From contig NAOQ01000349.1 in NCBI GenBank assembly GCA_002751075.1, positions 43,704 to 79,622 on the forward strand: DNA of 35,919 bases, written 5' to 3'. Positions 12,101-23,373 of the stretch are shown one piece after another (position 1 is the stretch's first letter; each line of letters begins with the position of its first letter). This stretch comes from Ichthyophonus hoferi (taxonomy: Eukaryota; Opisthokonta; Ichthyosporea; Ichthyophonida; Ichthyophonidae). The notes beneath the pieces are model-generated. The model saw only the letters and a program-made list of their open reading frames with translations, searched no databases and was not told the origin of the DNA. Made by a program: the position numbers and the translations under genes.

Positions 12101-15100
12101 CGTTTATTATAACATATATACTAATGTTTTGCAACAACAAAGATAATATATAATTTTGTACCCACCTATGTCTATTTACCTATTGCTAACAATCCCCTAC
12201 AGGTGCAAACACTGGAGGTACACTCGGATTATGTACGGTCTATTGCCGTACACCCTGTGCAGCCTTACCTCCTAACCTGCAGTGACGATCAGACCATCAA
12301 GCTGTGGGACTGGGAGAAATGGGCCTGTGTGCAGGTAAGGAGGGGGTGTACCGTGTGTAGTAATGGTCATGGTATATAGGAATGGGGTATATACCATATA
12401 TAGTAATCGTTTTAATATATAGGAATAGTTATAGTCTATAGACATTGGGTAGATATCATGTAAGGATATACATATGCCTATAGAGAAGAACTATATGCAT
12501 ACTGTGATATTTACACTGTGTATTTCTCCCTGCCATTCCCTCTTCGTCTTCCTCTCTCTTCTATAGACCTTTCAAGGACATGGCCACTTTGTTATGATGG
12601 TAGCCTTTAACCCTAAGGATACTAACACATTTGCTAGTGCCTCTCTGGACAGGACCATTAGGGTAGGTATATATATATATATATGTATATCTATTATGGT
12701 AATACACCTTCCCTTGCATTGTCCAATAGTATGATTTCCTTAATATCTCCTTATATCTGGGCCTATGAATTTTACCTAAGCATTAGTGACTCCATGAATT
12801 TCGGGCGCTTATTGTTTTGGGGTCAAACATATTTTATATACTGTAAATATACACACCTGTTTGAATAAACCTAATCACGCCAATGACTAGCTATAGTTCA
12901 ACAGATATAAATAACATACCAATAACCTTTTAAAATTAAAATTGAAATGAAAATCACAAGCAATGAAAACTAAGTCTATATTTATCCGCCAATAGGTGTG
13001 GCAGCTAGGATCCCCAGTGCCTAACTTTACGTTGGAGGGACATGACAAGGGAGTGAACTGTGTGGATTATTATCAGGGAGGCGATAAGCCTTATTTGATT
13101 AGTGGAGGGGATGATGGGTAGGTGTGATTGGTGATGATTTATAGATAATAGTTAAATTGCGGGTTGAATAGGTATGTGTTAGGTTGTGCATGTGTTAGGT
13201 TGTGCTATGTTATGTTCTGTTACATAGCATAAGACATGGGGAGGGAGTGGGCTGTGTTGCTTATTGTCAGGGAGGTCATAGGCCTTATCTGATTAGTGAC
13301 TATTATAGATAGATATATGATCTTATGATGTATAGTATTTCAATATGCAACCTTACATTTCATTACCCCTAACAACCAATAACCAATCCCATTGCAGTAA
13401 TGTTAAGATATGGGACTATCAGAATAAGGTCTGTGTGCAAACCTTAAGTGGTCATACCCAGAACGTATCGATCGCATGCTTCCACCCTGATCTACCAATT
13501 ATTGTAACTGGATCTGAGGATGGTAGGGTGTGATTAGCTTGTTTATAATTGTGTTTGGCAATTGGTGTATGTTTATAATAGTTATATTAATTTTTAAGCT
13601 TTGCTAGACCCAATAAGAAGCTGTATTAGCCTATGATAAAATTCTTTGTTTATACTCTTTCATATTTATATTTTCTATTTTATACGGTTTATTTTAGTAG
13701 TTAGGTGTGGTAAGATAGATATAGTTGAGAAAGATTGCATAATAGTGTACAAATAAATAATAAGGAATATATATGTATATACATAGCTATATATATGTAT
13801 GTGGTGTATGTATGTGTAGTTATGTATTTATGATTTAAATTGTATCTCATTGGATGGGTTAAAAGGTGTAAAGTTGCTGGTTACAATTTCAACTTTATAT
13901 TGGCCATATCTGCTTTGATTTTTAACTATCTGACAGAATACTGATGCATGTTAGTCTATATATACACATATGATTGGGAGACAATAATGATGCAATTATG
14001 AATTGCGTACCCCGTTGGATATACGATGATTATTGTTTTGGTAAGGTATTTTATAATTGGGTCTTCCTTTGACAGCTTAATTATAATTAACCTATCATAC
14101 TAATTATAATTACCTTATATAGGTACCGTCCGTATATGGCATTCTCAAACCTACCGTATGGAGACTACCCTCAACTATGGACTAGAGAGAGTATGGGCAC
14201 TGGCCTACCTACGGGGATCCAATGATCTTGCCTTTGGATTTGATGAGGGTAGTATTGTAATTAAGGTGAGTGGATAGAGGAGGCATATATGTATGTGGAT
14301 ACGTATATGTGTATATATATCAGTGGATACATGTATAAGTATATGTGAATGGTGTATGATATGATAGTGGGGGGTTTATGTGTTATGATAGAGAATAGTA
14401 TTGTAAATATAATACAATGCTATCATCTTGCATACATACAATATATCCCACTTTATTCTATTTTATCCTATCATTATACCCTCTATTACTTTACACCAAC
14501 CTATATATATTTAACCCATTGAGTGTTAGTTTTTAATTATTTTAACTGTGTAAACAGATGGGCCGAGAGGAGCCAGCTATGAGCATGGATCAGAGCGGAA
14601 AGGTTATCTGGGCCAGACATAGTGAAATTATACAGGCCAATCTACAGACAGTAAAGGGAGCTGGTGGTATGTATGCATGGTGTTTGATTGGTTTACATAA
14701 GATTAAAGCTATTTTTATTTTTATTATTTATTGTGTATTGGATTTTTAGGTTTTGTGCTTCTATTATATTATTTGATTTTATTTTAATTTAAAATATACT
14801 AACTTATCATAACCCTTACCTCCTACCCTACCCCCATAAAGTCAATCGGTATAATATCATACTATGCTATACTATACTATACTATATTATATCTTATCTC
14901 CTACTATGCCTACCTACCCCACCCCTACCCTACTATATCCTACCCTACGCTCACAGAGACTATTAAAGATGGCGAACAACTCACTCTAGGTATCAAGGAC
15001 CTAGGTAGTTGTGAGGTGTATCCACAGACTCTTATCCACAACCCCAATGGCCGGTAAGCTAATTTTTAGCCTTCCCGGTCCCTATTAATATTAAAATCTC

Positions 15101-18100
15101 TTTAATATTTATACTTTTGCCGATCAGCTTGCATTGATTTAACATGATTGGACCAAGACAATTATTATCCCTCCTCCCCTATTTGAAACCTCTTTGAAAT
15201 TTGTTAAATCACATCTGCCAATTGCATTAGGTGGAGTAGTTGACCAGTTTTTTTCAATAAACGCCTTATATCCCTTGCCTAATATGTATATGTATTTATG
15301 CCCAAATGACCACTCACTGTGTAGGGGCAAGGGTACATATACAAATAGTTTATATAATTTTGCAGGCAGTTTAATAAATTAATGTTATAATAAACTAATC
15401 AATATCCTGCTATAAGCACACACCAGTCCCCTAGTTCTCTCTACTTACCCTTATCTACCCTACCTCTTCCAGCTTTGTGACTGTCTGTGGTGATGGTGAA
15501 TATATTATCTACACTGCTTTGGCTTGGCGCAACAAGAGCTTTGGAAGCGGCCTGGAATTTGTGTGGTCTTCTGATGCTAGCGAGTACGTCTATTAGTAAT
15601 CTTTATTGTTTTTAATTGCCTTGTATCATTGTTTGCTATAATTATCCTTGCATTTGTGTGTCGGCTGATGCTATGTCTATTAATAGCTTTTGTTATTTTA
15701 AACTTCTTTAAGTACTGATTAATGATTGTTCAAGCCCATATCAGGCGTTTATGTTTATTTCAGTTTATTAGTATGTTATATATGTACACTGTATAGGTAT
15801 ATTATGTCATTGTATTGTTAGTGCTATCGCCAGCATATATTGTATTGGTATTGGTACAGCAAACACTCATCAGCCATTGGCTAGGAGTGACCACATCGCG
15901 TTATATTGGTAGCTATGTATAAATACTAACCATATATGTCTATTGCTATAGGTATGCTGTAAGAGAGAGTTCTTATAAAATTAAACTATACAAGAACTTC
16001 AAGGAGAGGCAGACTCTTAAAATAGATTTTAGTGCAGGTATGTAATTGGCTTTAAACGTTTCAATATAATTATTATCATTTAAGGAGTGTACATCCGTAT
16101 ATGCAAAGATGGGTGGTAATTGGTATGGTATTGACTCTTCCACTTTAATCTAATACTATCATTGGCTATAGAGGGGATATTTGGCGGCCCTTTGGTTGGT
16201 GTAAGGTCATCCAACTCTCTTGCCTTCTATGACTGGGAGACTACTAGTCTGGTGAGAAGGATAGAGATTGTGCCCAAGCAGGTATAGTATCCCTCTACGT
16301 CAATATGCTATCCTAGCTATACATACTATATGTATATATATCTTACCTAGTATTGCATCCATCTACACTTATACCTATACTCTAATCATCGCTCTCTTCC
16401 ACCCTGTACAACCGATTGTTAATTAAGATATTGAGATTTGATTGATTCCGCTTAATTACCTCATTAACTTAGATCCAATCTATTGTACGGTTTTTCCTAT
16501 AATTCAGTTATGTATAATTCTATTTTGATCAAAAAGGGTTATTCGACGTTTCACCATCAATTACTAATTACTGGCACCAATCGAAAATAAATTATACCGT
16601 TTTAAAAAATTCATGCTATCATACATACATACATTAGTATTTCTAATTTTAATATATATATATTTATAAAGTGAAATGATTATGACGTAGTTAATTTAGT
16701 CATACCTGGTGGCGGGTTAGATCTTCTGGGATGAGAGTGGTGAACTGGTTGCCATAGTAACGGATAGTAGCTACTACATTCTGAGATACAACAAGGCGGT
16801 TGTGGCCCAACACATTGAAGAGGTATATATATATGGGGCTTTACCGAATTGGCTATTTGTTTAAATATATATATTACTGATTGGATTGAAAATGGAGTAT
16901 ATATGTATATATATATGTATGTGTGTGTGTACCATGCGTTAGTATGATTATTAACCAATCACGGGTTGGGATGAAACGTTACTTCTGTGATAGCAATAAT
17001 ACTATTTTATTACACTTCTATACTCTTACACTATCATGACCTGTATAGCTATACTAGCACATATACATATATCCACCCGGTATAATTTTTCACTTTTTAG
17101 TATCTACCTTAAATAGTTATTTACTCTTAGTTACTTTTAACTAATATTAATTATGTTTTATCTTGCCTCCAATTATAACCATTTGTGTGCCTGATATAGC
17201 TATTAACCTATAATAGGTATACATGTGTGTGTACATTGTAGTGCAGTTTGATATAAAACCCGTATACACCCTATATATACCATAGTTACTCGCATTCACG
17301 TCATAGTTTTCTTTTTATGGAGATGTCCCGCGTGTGTACCACGCTAACCCAGTAGTGTTGTCCTATGCATAGGGTTTACCTGTACCTGATGAAGGTATTG
17401 AAGAGTCGTTTGAGGTTTTGTCTGAACTGCAAGAGACAGTTAAGACAGGTGGGTAAGCATGGTAGATAGTGTTATAGTGTTATATCATAATGTAATATTG
17501 TTAGTGTTGTGTATTGCTAGACATTATATTATGGTATCGATTATCATGTTATTAGTGTAGTATCTATGTTATGTAATATACTGTTGTGTATTATATCATA
17601 TTGTATTGGATTAACGCTATATGATGAAATGTAATGTATTGGCTTATACTATTCTATACTACACTACATTCTACTATAACCAACCATATTAAGCATTTAA
17701 CCATATGTATTACGTTTGATAGGGGAACCTGTTGCATTCATATATATATTTGACTTTCTAAATAGTCTAATTTAATTACTATGAATTATCAAATATGAGT
17801 TAAACCGTGACTGACCCGTGACCCGTATGGTCATTTATGGGTATTGGTACCACAGCCACATGGGTTGGCGATTGCTTCCTATACACCAACTCTGGCAACA
17901 AGTTAAATTACTATGTTGGGGGAGAGCTTGTAACTGTAGCACATCTGGATAAGCCCATGTATGTACTCCTTTCTCTCTATCTCGTTATAGTCCTTACTAC
18001 TATATTTATGTGATGGTTTAATTTTTTTAAATTATACTATTATAATAATTATAATTACTTTATTGTTTTATCTAGGATTGATGGACGGTTATTACTGTTA

Positions 18101-21100
18101 AACATAAATTGCACTCTGATTGGGTGAGAATTATAATTATTTTAGTTAGTAAGTTAATGGGTGTTTAGAATGACTTTTCTGCTACGAAGAATACTACCAA
18201 TCATAAGTTCGGTTTGAGTTTTTTTATAATAAATCTACATACCTTGTATATATGTGGAATAAAATCGTTTTATGTGAATATTGGGAGGGGTATATTGGTA
18301 TCTGTGTTTATACCTTGATGTATATTTGGTTGTGTTGTGTTAGGCTATACTTATTATATATCTATACATCTCATTGTACGCACCAACTTCTTCAATCTCT
18401 ATTCTACTATCTACCTTCACATGCATCACCTATGCCATACTCCTACCCCGTCAGACTAACACAGCAATACTGTTATATATATATATATATATAGGTATCT
18501 CCTAGGCTATCTACCCAAGGAAGGAAGAATGTTTTTGGCCGACAAAGATGTTAATATTGTTAGGTAAATATCAACCACACTCCCCATACTATATAGTTGG
18601 TTAGAATGTGTATATGGATGTGTTTGGGAGAGTGATAAAAACCCAATGTGATTGTTTCTAATTGTATTCTTATATATCTCTCATTTTAATCTGATCTGAT
18701 ACTATTGGTCACCAATTATGTTGTCTTGGAGGATATTAACGTATGGTTTGATTGAATAATAGCATTAGCAAATAGAGCGAAGGAAAGGATAAGTGTGTAT
18801 ATATAGTATATATATATATGATTATATTTATATTTAATACTATACACACGTACGTGCATGATAGGGTACAGAGATGCATGTATGTATGACCTGTTTATGT
18901 GCCATGATTATTTCTTTTTTTTCTCTTATCTTTTCTTATCCTAACCAACCTTGGGCCTCCTTCTCTGCATGCTTCTCATATATATACATAATTTCTGTAT
19001 ATCATACACATATATTTTTGCTCTTACTTTTTCTTACTCCCTCTCTTTCTCTCCCACAGCTACTCTCTCAACATGACCGTCCTGGAGTACCAGACCTGTG
19101 TAATGAGAAGAGACTTCCAGACAGCTGACTCCCTAATGGATAACATCCCTAAGGATCAACGTACAAGGGTGGCTAAGTTCTTGGAGAAGCAAGGTAGGTA
19201 GATGGGTTGGGCCTAGTGTTTGTAGGGAGGGAGGGGATTACCCTTGTACTGTTATATATATATATACTATATGCTCATGCTAACACATACACATACATCC
19301 ACATATAGGATTTCCCGACCAAGCCCTTCAAGTGAGTGAGGATATGGACCACAAGTTCGAACTAGCTCTTAGCCTTAAGAAGCTAGATGTGGCTTATAAC
19401 ATAGCGAAGGATGGAGAAGCAAGTCTAAAATGGAAACAACTGGGTGACTTGGCTCTTAATTGCTGGAACTTTTCGGTGTGTATGTGTGCATGGGAGGTGT
19501 ACACGGGATTGGGGTTGAGAGGATGTTGTGTGGTTATGTTAGATTATGTGATCTTATGTGTCGTCTCGTTTCCTTACCTACCCTACACATATGCATACTA
19601 TAGTTTCAAGCTTTTATCATACATATGACCATACACACCGTCATACCTACTGCCTACACACTCTCACCATACCGACATAATATAGCTTGCCGAAGAATGC
19701 ATGATCCAAGCCAAGGACTACAGTGGGCTCCTCCTCCTCTTTACTACGGCAGGCAATGTGAAAGGATTGATAAAGCTAGCTAGTGTAACCCAAGAGAATG
19801 GTAACAACAACATTGCCTTTGTATGCCTCTTCCTACTTAGACGTCTGGAAGACTGTCTGGCTTTATTAGTTACTACTGGTATGTATCATGTAGTTATAAC
19901 CAATTGCATTGGGCTATTGATATGTTTTCTGATTGGAGATATGCATGTTTGCTTTATTAGGCTTAAGGACAATGAGATGGACTATGACTATTGATTCTTA
20001 CAAGATCATGCTAATGACTTCTAACACACTCTATTCTTATATTGATATTTGATATACTTTTTGATTAGTTTTAAACTATGACCATTTTCCTTATTTGATC
20101 ACATGATCCTTTTTAACTGGTTCAAAGTCATTGAATTTACTAGTTATTGACCAATTACATTACCTCACATACTATATTACTCATATTTAACTGGTGCAGA
20201 CCGTTTACCTGAGGCGGCCTTTTTTGCCAAAACATATCTACCCAGTCACACATCAGCTATTGTCCAAAAATGGAAGGAATCATTAATGGCGGCCGGTTTA
20301 AAGGTTGGTTTGATTTGATTGTATGGTACAATATTATATTGTGTTATGTTTGTGTTCTAATAAAGAGATAAGGTAAAGATACGATAGAATTAGGTATAGA
20401 TAATAAGTCACGAGGTTAGAGATGGCTAATACTTACTACCCTTTACCCTTTATTGTGTTATTGTTTGTGTGTATCTATCTACCTACCCACATATATATCT
20501 CTCTTTTTCACCTGTCTATCTATCTACCAATCTATGTGTATTGTGTATTGTGTAGAAGTCAGCTGATGCCCTTGCCGACCCTGCCGAATATGAGAATCTC
20601 TTCCCTGATCTGGAATTCGCCATTAAGGTATTATATTGTATGATGTGTTTTGTGTTATAGTGCAATATACCATATGATATATTGTTGTTATTATTATTCG
20701 TAATCATAATTATCTAATATTAAGCCTTGATCTACTTGTATTAAATTTATTATAATATAATGTGTTGTGTTGTGTTGTGTTGCATTATAGTGTAATATAC
20801 CATATAACATATTCTTACGATTAGTATTCATATTCATAATCATGTAATCCTAGGCGGAAGAGCAATACCGAGTCAGTGTACAAACAGGCCGAACCGCAAA
20901 CCAGTACCTTGAACTGAAGCATGACATGGAGCGTGATCTATTGGCTGAGGCCAAGAGGGGAGAGAGTGGTGAGGACAGAGAAGAGATTGAACAGCTAGAG
21001 AGGGAAGTAAAGGGCTTGGAGGTAAATGAAATGGTGGAGGAGGGAGGAGAGGATGTGTCCCTGGATACGGAGGATGATGATTTTGATGATGCCTTGGAGC

Positions 21101-21425
21101 CTGATCATGATATGGGTATGTATGTGTATGTGTATGTGTATATATGTCTGGGGCGGGGTGAATGGATAGAGGCAGTGGTATGTGTGTGTACGGGTATATC
21201 TCTTACTTTAGGTTGAAATATTTTTATTTTGTTTTTTATTGTATTGTCTTTATGTATATGTATGCGTATTAATGACTCTATTTATTGCCGCTGTTTCTCT
21301 ATGTACATATTCGTACACCAATGTGTATGTATATTATATATATCTCTAATATACTGGGGCTATTTATAGATATGAACGAAGATGATTTTGATGATGACCT
21401 GTTGGAGGAGAAGAATGACGCATAG
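9135..21425 (+). CDS. COPB2: Coatomer subunit beta' (COPI coat), complete, 26 coding exons, 913 residues
   Basis: Beta'-COP forms the COPI cage with alpha- and epsilon-COP and reads dilysine signals on cargo returning from Golgi to ER. Joining 26 exons gives one frame of 2742 bases, ending in TAG at 21423-21425, close to the 906 residues of the human protein. Order: two seven-bladed WD40 propellers (about 1-300 and 300-590), alpha-solenoid (600-808), acidic tail (809-913). WD motifs seen: KLWDW (124), RVWQL (167), VKIWDY (210), TVRIWH (252). Family signatures: [41 protein letters not shown]. The start is fixed by a one-codon first exon followed by a PLRLDIK exon, then [11 protein letters not shown], exactly the family N-terminus. 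All introns are GT-AG. Exon coordinates are given in the four block entries. Confidence 0.98.
11835..11859. other. Assembly gap, 25 N
   Basis: The gap falls in COPB2 intron 5, ten bases after exon 5. Confidence 1.
13233..13298 (+). pseudogene. Decayed partial copy of COPB2 exon 8 in intron 8
   Basis: This 66-base stretch aligns without gaps to exon 8 positions 13039-13104, shifted by exactly 194 bases, with 54 of 66 bases the same by my count. It keeps an open frame ([18 protein letters not shown]) but lacks the exon's donor, and the alignment ends before the exon end. It is a local tandem duplication, now intronic. Confidence 0.8.
14845..14956 (+). repeat. Period-5 repeat grading into a pyrimidine tract before COPB2 exon 12
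   Basis: ctata/tacta 5-mers change to tacct, taccc and tatcc units over the last 70 bases before the CACAG acceptor, so the repeat supplies the polypyrimidine tract. Confidence 0.65.
15650..15705 (+). pseudogene. Decayed partial copy of the 3' end of COPB2 exon 13 and its donor region
   Basis: The sequence catttgtgtgtcggctgatg followed by ctatgtctattaatag parallels exon 13 and the start of intron 13 (aatttgtgtggtcttctgatg, then ctagcgagtacgtctattag) about 95 bases upstream. The copy lacks several bases around the donor GT. It is a second case of an exon end echoed in its downstream intron. Confidence 0.6.
17462..17695 (+). repeat. Degenerate period-5 repeat in COPB2 intron 17
   Basis: 5-mers such as tgtta, tagtg, ttata, tgtat and tatta fill the first half of the 407-base intron. 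Same class as the GM130 intron arrays. Confidence 0.65.
18076..18123 (+). other. Possible 48-base in-frame cassette exon in COPB2 intron 18
   Basis: The segment has a strong pyrimidine-rich acceptor (ttactttattgttttatctag) and a GTGAGA donor. Its length is 48 bases and its phase matches exons 18 and 19 on both sides. Including it adds [16 protein letters not shown] after Met562; skipping it gives the normal family sequence HLDKPMYLLGYLP. No stop is present. The insertion would fall in a conserved part of the second propeller, so it is either a minor isoform or a chance match. Confidence 0.4.
18473..18494 (+). repeat. TA microsatellite forming the acceptor of COPB2 exon 19
   Basis: An uninterrupted TA run ends directly in TAG at the exon border, taking the place normally held by the polypyrimidine tract. 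Pyrimidines are present only as alternating T. Confidence 0.9.
19060..20627 (+). other. COPB2: COPB2 exons 20-24: alpha-solenoid
   Basis: Exons: 19060-19193, 19309-19475, 19686-19878, 20200-20303, 20556-20627. They encode residues 585-808, including [36 protein letters not shown] and the highly conserved [18 protein letters not shown]. In the family this helical part dimerises and contacts alpha-COP in the cage vertex. Confidence 0.97.
20642..20850 (+). repeat. Tandem duplication of about 130 bases in COPB2 intron 24
   Basis: The segments ttatagtgcaatataccata (from 20655) and ttatagtgtaatataccata (from 20785) are near copies, with similar flanks on both sides: tgtgtt units before, and attcgtaatcataat / attcataatcatgtaat after. 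Confidence 0.75.
20854..21425 (+). other. COPB2: COPB2 exons 25-26: variable charged linker and acidic tail
   Basis: Exons 20854-21115 and 21370-21425 encode residues 809-913. The stretch is rich in Glu and Asp and poorly conserved in the family. Near the end two similar acidic motifs, EDDDFDDAL and EDDFDDDLL, are separated by the last intron. The reading frame ends EEKNDA then TAG. Confidence 0.93.
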
Positions 21426-21450
21426 AGTGTCGGTCACATCATTTAATAAT

Positions 21451-21456
21451 AATAAA
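21451..21456 (+). promoter_or_regulatory. Poly(A) signal candidate of COPB2
   Basis: AATAAA lies 26 bases after the stop codon within an AAT-rich run. The short 3' untranslated region is plausible, but the site is in a low-complexity stretch. Confidence 0.55.
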
Positions 21457-21459
21457 ATA

Positions 21460-22115
21460 ATAGGAGCATGAACTACCTATAAAAGATAATTAGACCCTAA
21501 AAACTCTATTATGTTAAATGTGGCTTGTTATTTAAGAATTAATTTAAGCAATAATTTATTGATAGAAATTCCTTTTTATCTTTGATAGTTAAAAAGTGCT
21601 CGCATTTTAGCTCTGCACTGGCTATTTCTAAAGGTTTCTTTATTGGAACTTTAGATCCGCAGCTTTTTTTAATGCATCGCCTGCATTTATTAATTACTTA
21701 TTAAGTATTTAATTTATACTAAATAATAGCCTTGTATGGCACATTACCTAGATATGCGTTGTGGGCATTTGGCGTATACTGTGAAAAGAAATAAGCATAA
21801 AACAGCGTTGATATCAAGTGTATATGTATATGTAAGCATTATTGATATGACTTATTATAAATTCATAATATGTGGACATAACATGGAGACTACTGTACGA
21901 ATATATAGAGATAGTATATTATGAACAATTACGAAGTGAAAAGAATCATACGATGGGTTTCAAGTTGATTTAAGAAAACACTAAAATACTTAAAAGATTT
22001 ATTTGATAAGTGCCCATCGGCTTTGCATACTGTAGTATAAATTTTTAATTAAAACTCGCTTTATAAGGATTATTAATATGGACTGTATTTTTATTATGAA
22101 CTTCTAATGATAATT
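21460..22115. other. Intergenic, nothing recognised
   Basis: AT-rich sequence after COPB2. No splice-supported exon, RNA gene or repeat match is visible to me. Confidence 0.5.
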
Positions 22116-22350
22116 TGTTACAAGATCGTTAACTCCGAATGAACGCGTAGTTCTAATTGATTTGTAGATATATTATTTGCATGATATGAATTAGCTAATG
22201 GGCCACATAAGGAAACACTAATACAACCTTATCGAGATAGAATCAGACATTCCTAGTGGATCTTTGTGATCTTTCATAAATTGTATTGGTCTATAAGAAT
22301 ATTTATGATTAGGTCCATCCAAGTTATTGAACCTAGCTACACTGGTGCTA
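22116..22350 (+). repeat. Interspersed repeat family copy 1 (TGTTACAAG family)
   Basis: It starts TGTTACAAGATCG and contains a block atcagacattcctagtgg followed by aatatttatgatt that recurs at 35100-35190 (same strand) and, reversed, at 29880-29980 and 31650-31745. It may be an LTR or a non-autonomous repeat of the retroelement at the right end; no clear partner end was found. Confidence 0.6.
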
Positions 22351-22719
22351 ACCAAAAGTTGGCTATATAATAATCACATCATTATTGTAACGTCTAGTCC
22401 ACCCACCGTTAGCACTCGCATACGATAAGCAGGGTTCAGATCTTTCAGCTAATAAGAAGTCAGAGAAGTGCATACTAATACTGTTAAAACAGGAATATTT
22501 AATTAATTTAGGTATTTCTTTATATGGCTATAAACATTGGATATTATTAACAAATATTATTACATGTATAGCCTGGGAAAATAGTTAGTGCAATCTTTTT
22601 GTGTTAAACGGCAATCCAATATAATCTATTAAAATTGAATTAGCCTATGGCAGAGATCCTGCAACTATACAATAAGCCATTTCAGATCCTATGTTTTGGA
22701 ACCAGATGGCAATTGCTTA

Positions 22720-22850
22720 GGCACCTTGCCTAAGACAAGTCCTGCTAACTTGTACAATAAAAAATATATGTCTTAGCATATATGTACTCCGTGTGTGCAA
22801 AGGGACATGTTTAAGCCTCCCTTAATTCGGTATTCAATCCTAGCAAACAT
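22720..22850 (+). repeat. Segment shared with 32575-32710
   Basis: Both copies read, with substitutions, gtcctg...taac...tgtctt...tatgt.ta.tcc.tgt..gcaa.gg...catgtt.aa, then cc.ttaattc. Both are followed about 180 or 20 bases later by a ccctgtctc.ac-tta motif. The second copy lies just before the gag-like region of the fossil retroelement, so this is probably the leader of another broken copy. Confidence 0.45.
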
Positions 22851-23282
22851 TAAATAGTGACAATAGTTATTATCTACATAGTAGTATAGCACCTCTTACT
22901 GATCGTACACACTGCTACATACGCACTATCGCACCTAAACGGCCTAAAGTAGGAATTCTTCAGTAAAAGCTGAAAATAATCATAATAGACTTCAAGAGAT
23001 AGAGCCAACATATACGCCCTGTCTCTACATTACCTTTCATTAGAAAGTGTGGCAGCTCTATTGACTTGTCCACGGCTGTCGGGATCTCCAATTGTATAAC
23101 TGGTAGTGGTTAATATTGCTGAACAACTGTTAGTAATAGTCACTTGATCAAATCTGTCTTCAATACTCAGTTTGCTGTGATGGAGGTTCTATAGAAGGTC
23201 CATATACCAACTGTCTAGGTAACTGGCTGTAGTAATTATATCTCTATTCTAATTCAGAAGGGATATATGCTTTAATGCGCTT
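22851..23282. other. Probable retroelement-derived sequence, unresolved
   Basis: It continues the similarity to the region before the retroelement fossil (ccctgtctctacatta at about 23018). The segment gtcttcaatactcagtttgc at about 23156 also resembles 24700-24727. No intact gene is seen. Confidence 0.35.
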
Positions 23283-23373
23283 GGGTGCAAATTTGGAAAT
23301 TGCACAATAAGATCAAACAGTAAGTAGTTATATATTACGATGTAAATAATAACTATCGTCACTATTTAATGTT
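23283..23373 (+). repeat. Exact 91-base direct repeat, left of the gap
   Basis: Identical to 23836-23926 over all 91 bases, starting gggtgcaaatttgg and ending atttaatgtt directly at the first N. Confidence 0.97.

Larger units (their letters stand above)
9135..14265 (+). other. COPB2: COPB2 exons 1-10: first WD40 propeller
   Basis: Exons: 9135-9137 (ATG only), 10049-10069 (PLRLDIK), 10285-10401, 11238-11274, 11731-11825, 12203-12334, 12567-12662, 12996-13117, 13398-13522, 14123-14265. This propeller in the family binds KKxx and KxKxx tails of cargo. A 25-base N gap sits in intron 5, ten bases after exon 5, and does not touch coding sequence. Intron 8 holds a decayed partial copy of exon 8. 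Confidence 0.96.
14558..18563 (+). other. COPB2: COPB2 exons 11-19: second WD40 propeller
   Basis: Exons: 14558-14666, 14957-15053, 15473-15583, 15952-16037, 16172-16281, 16721-16822, 17373-17448, 17856-17958, 18495-18563. They encode residues 298-585, from [10 protein letters not shown] to the DKDVNIVSYSL boundary. Split codons are restored at every join. A possible extra exon (18076-18123) lies between exons 18 and 19. Confidence 0.96.
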
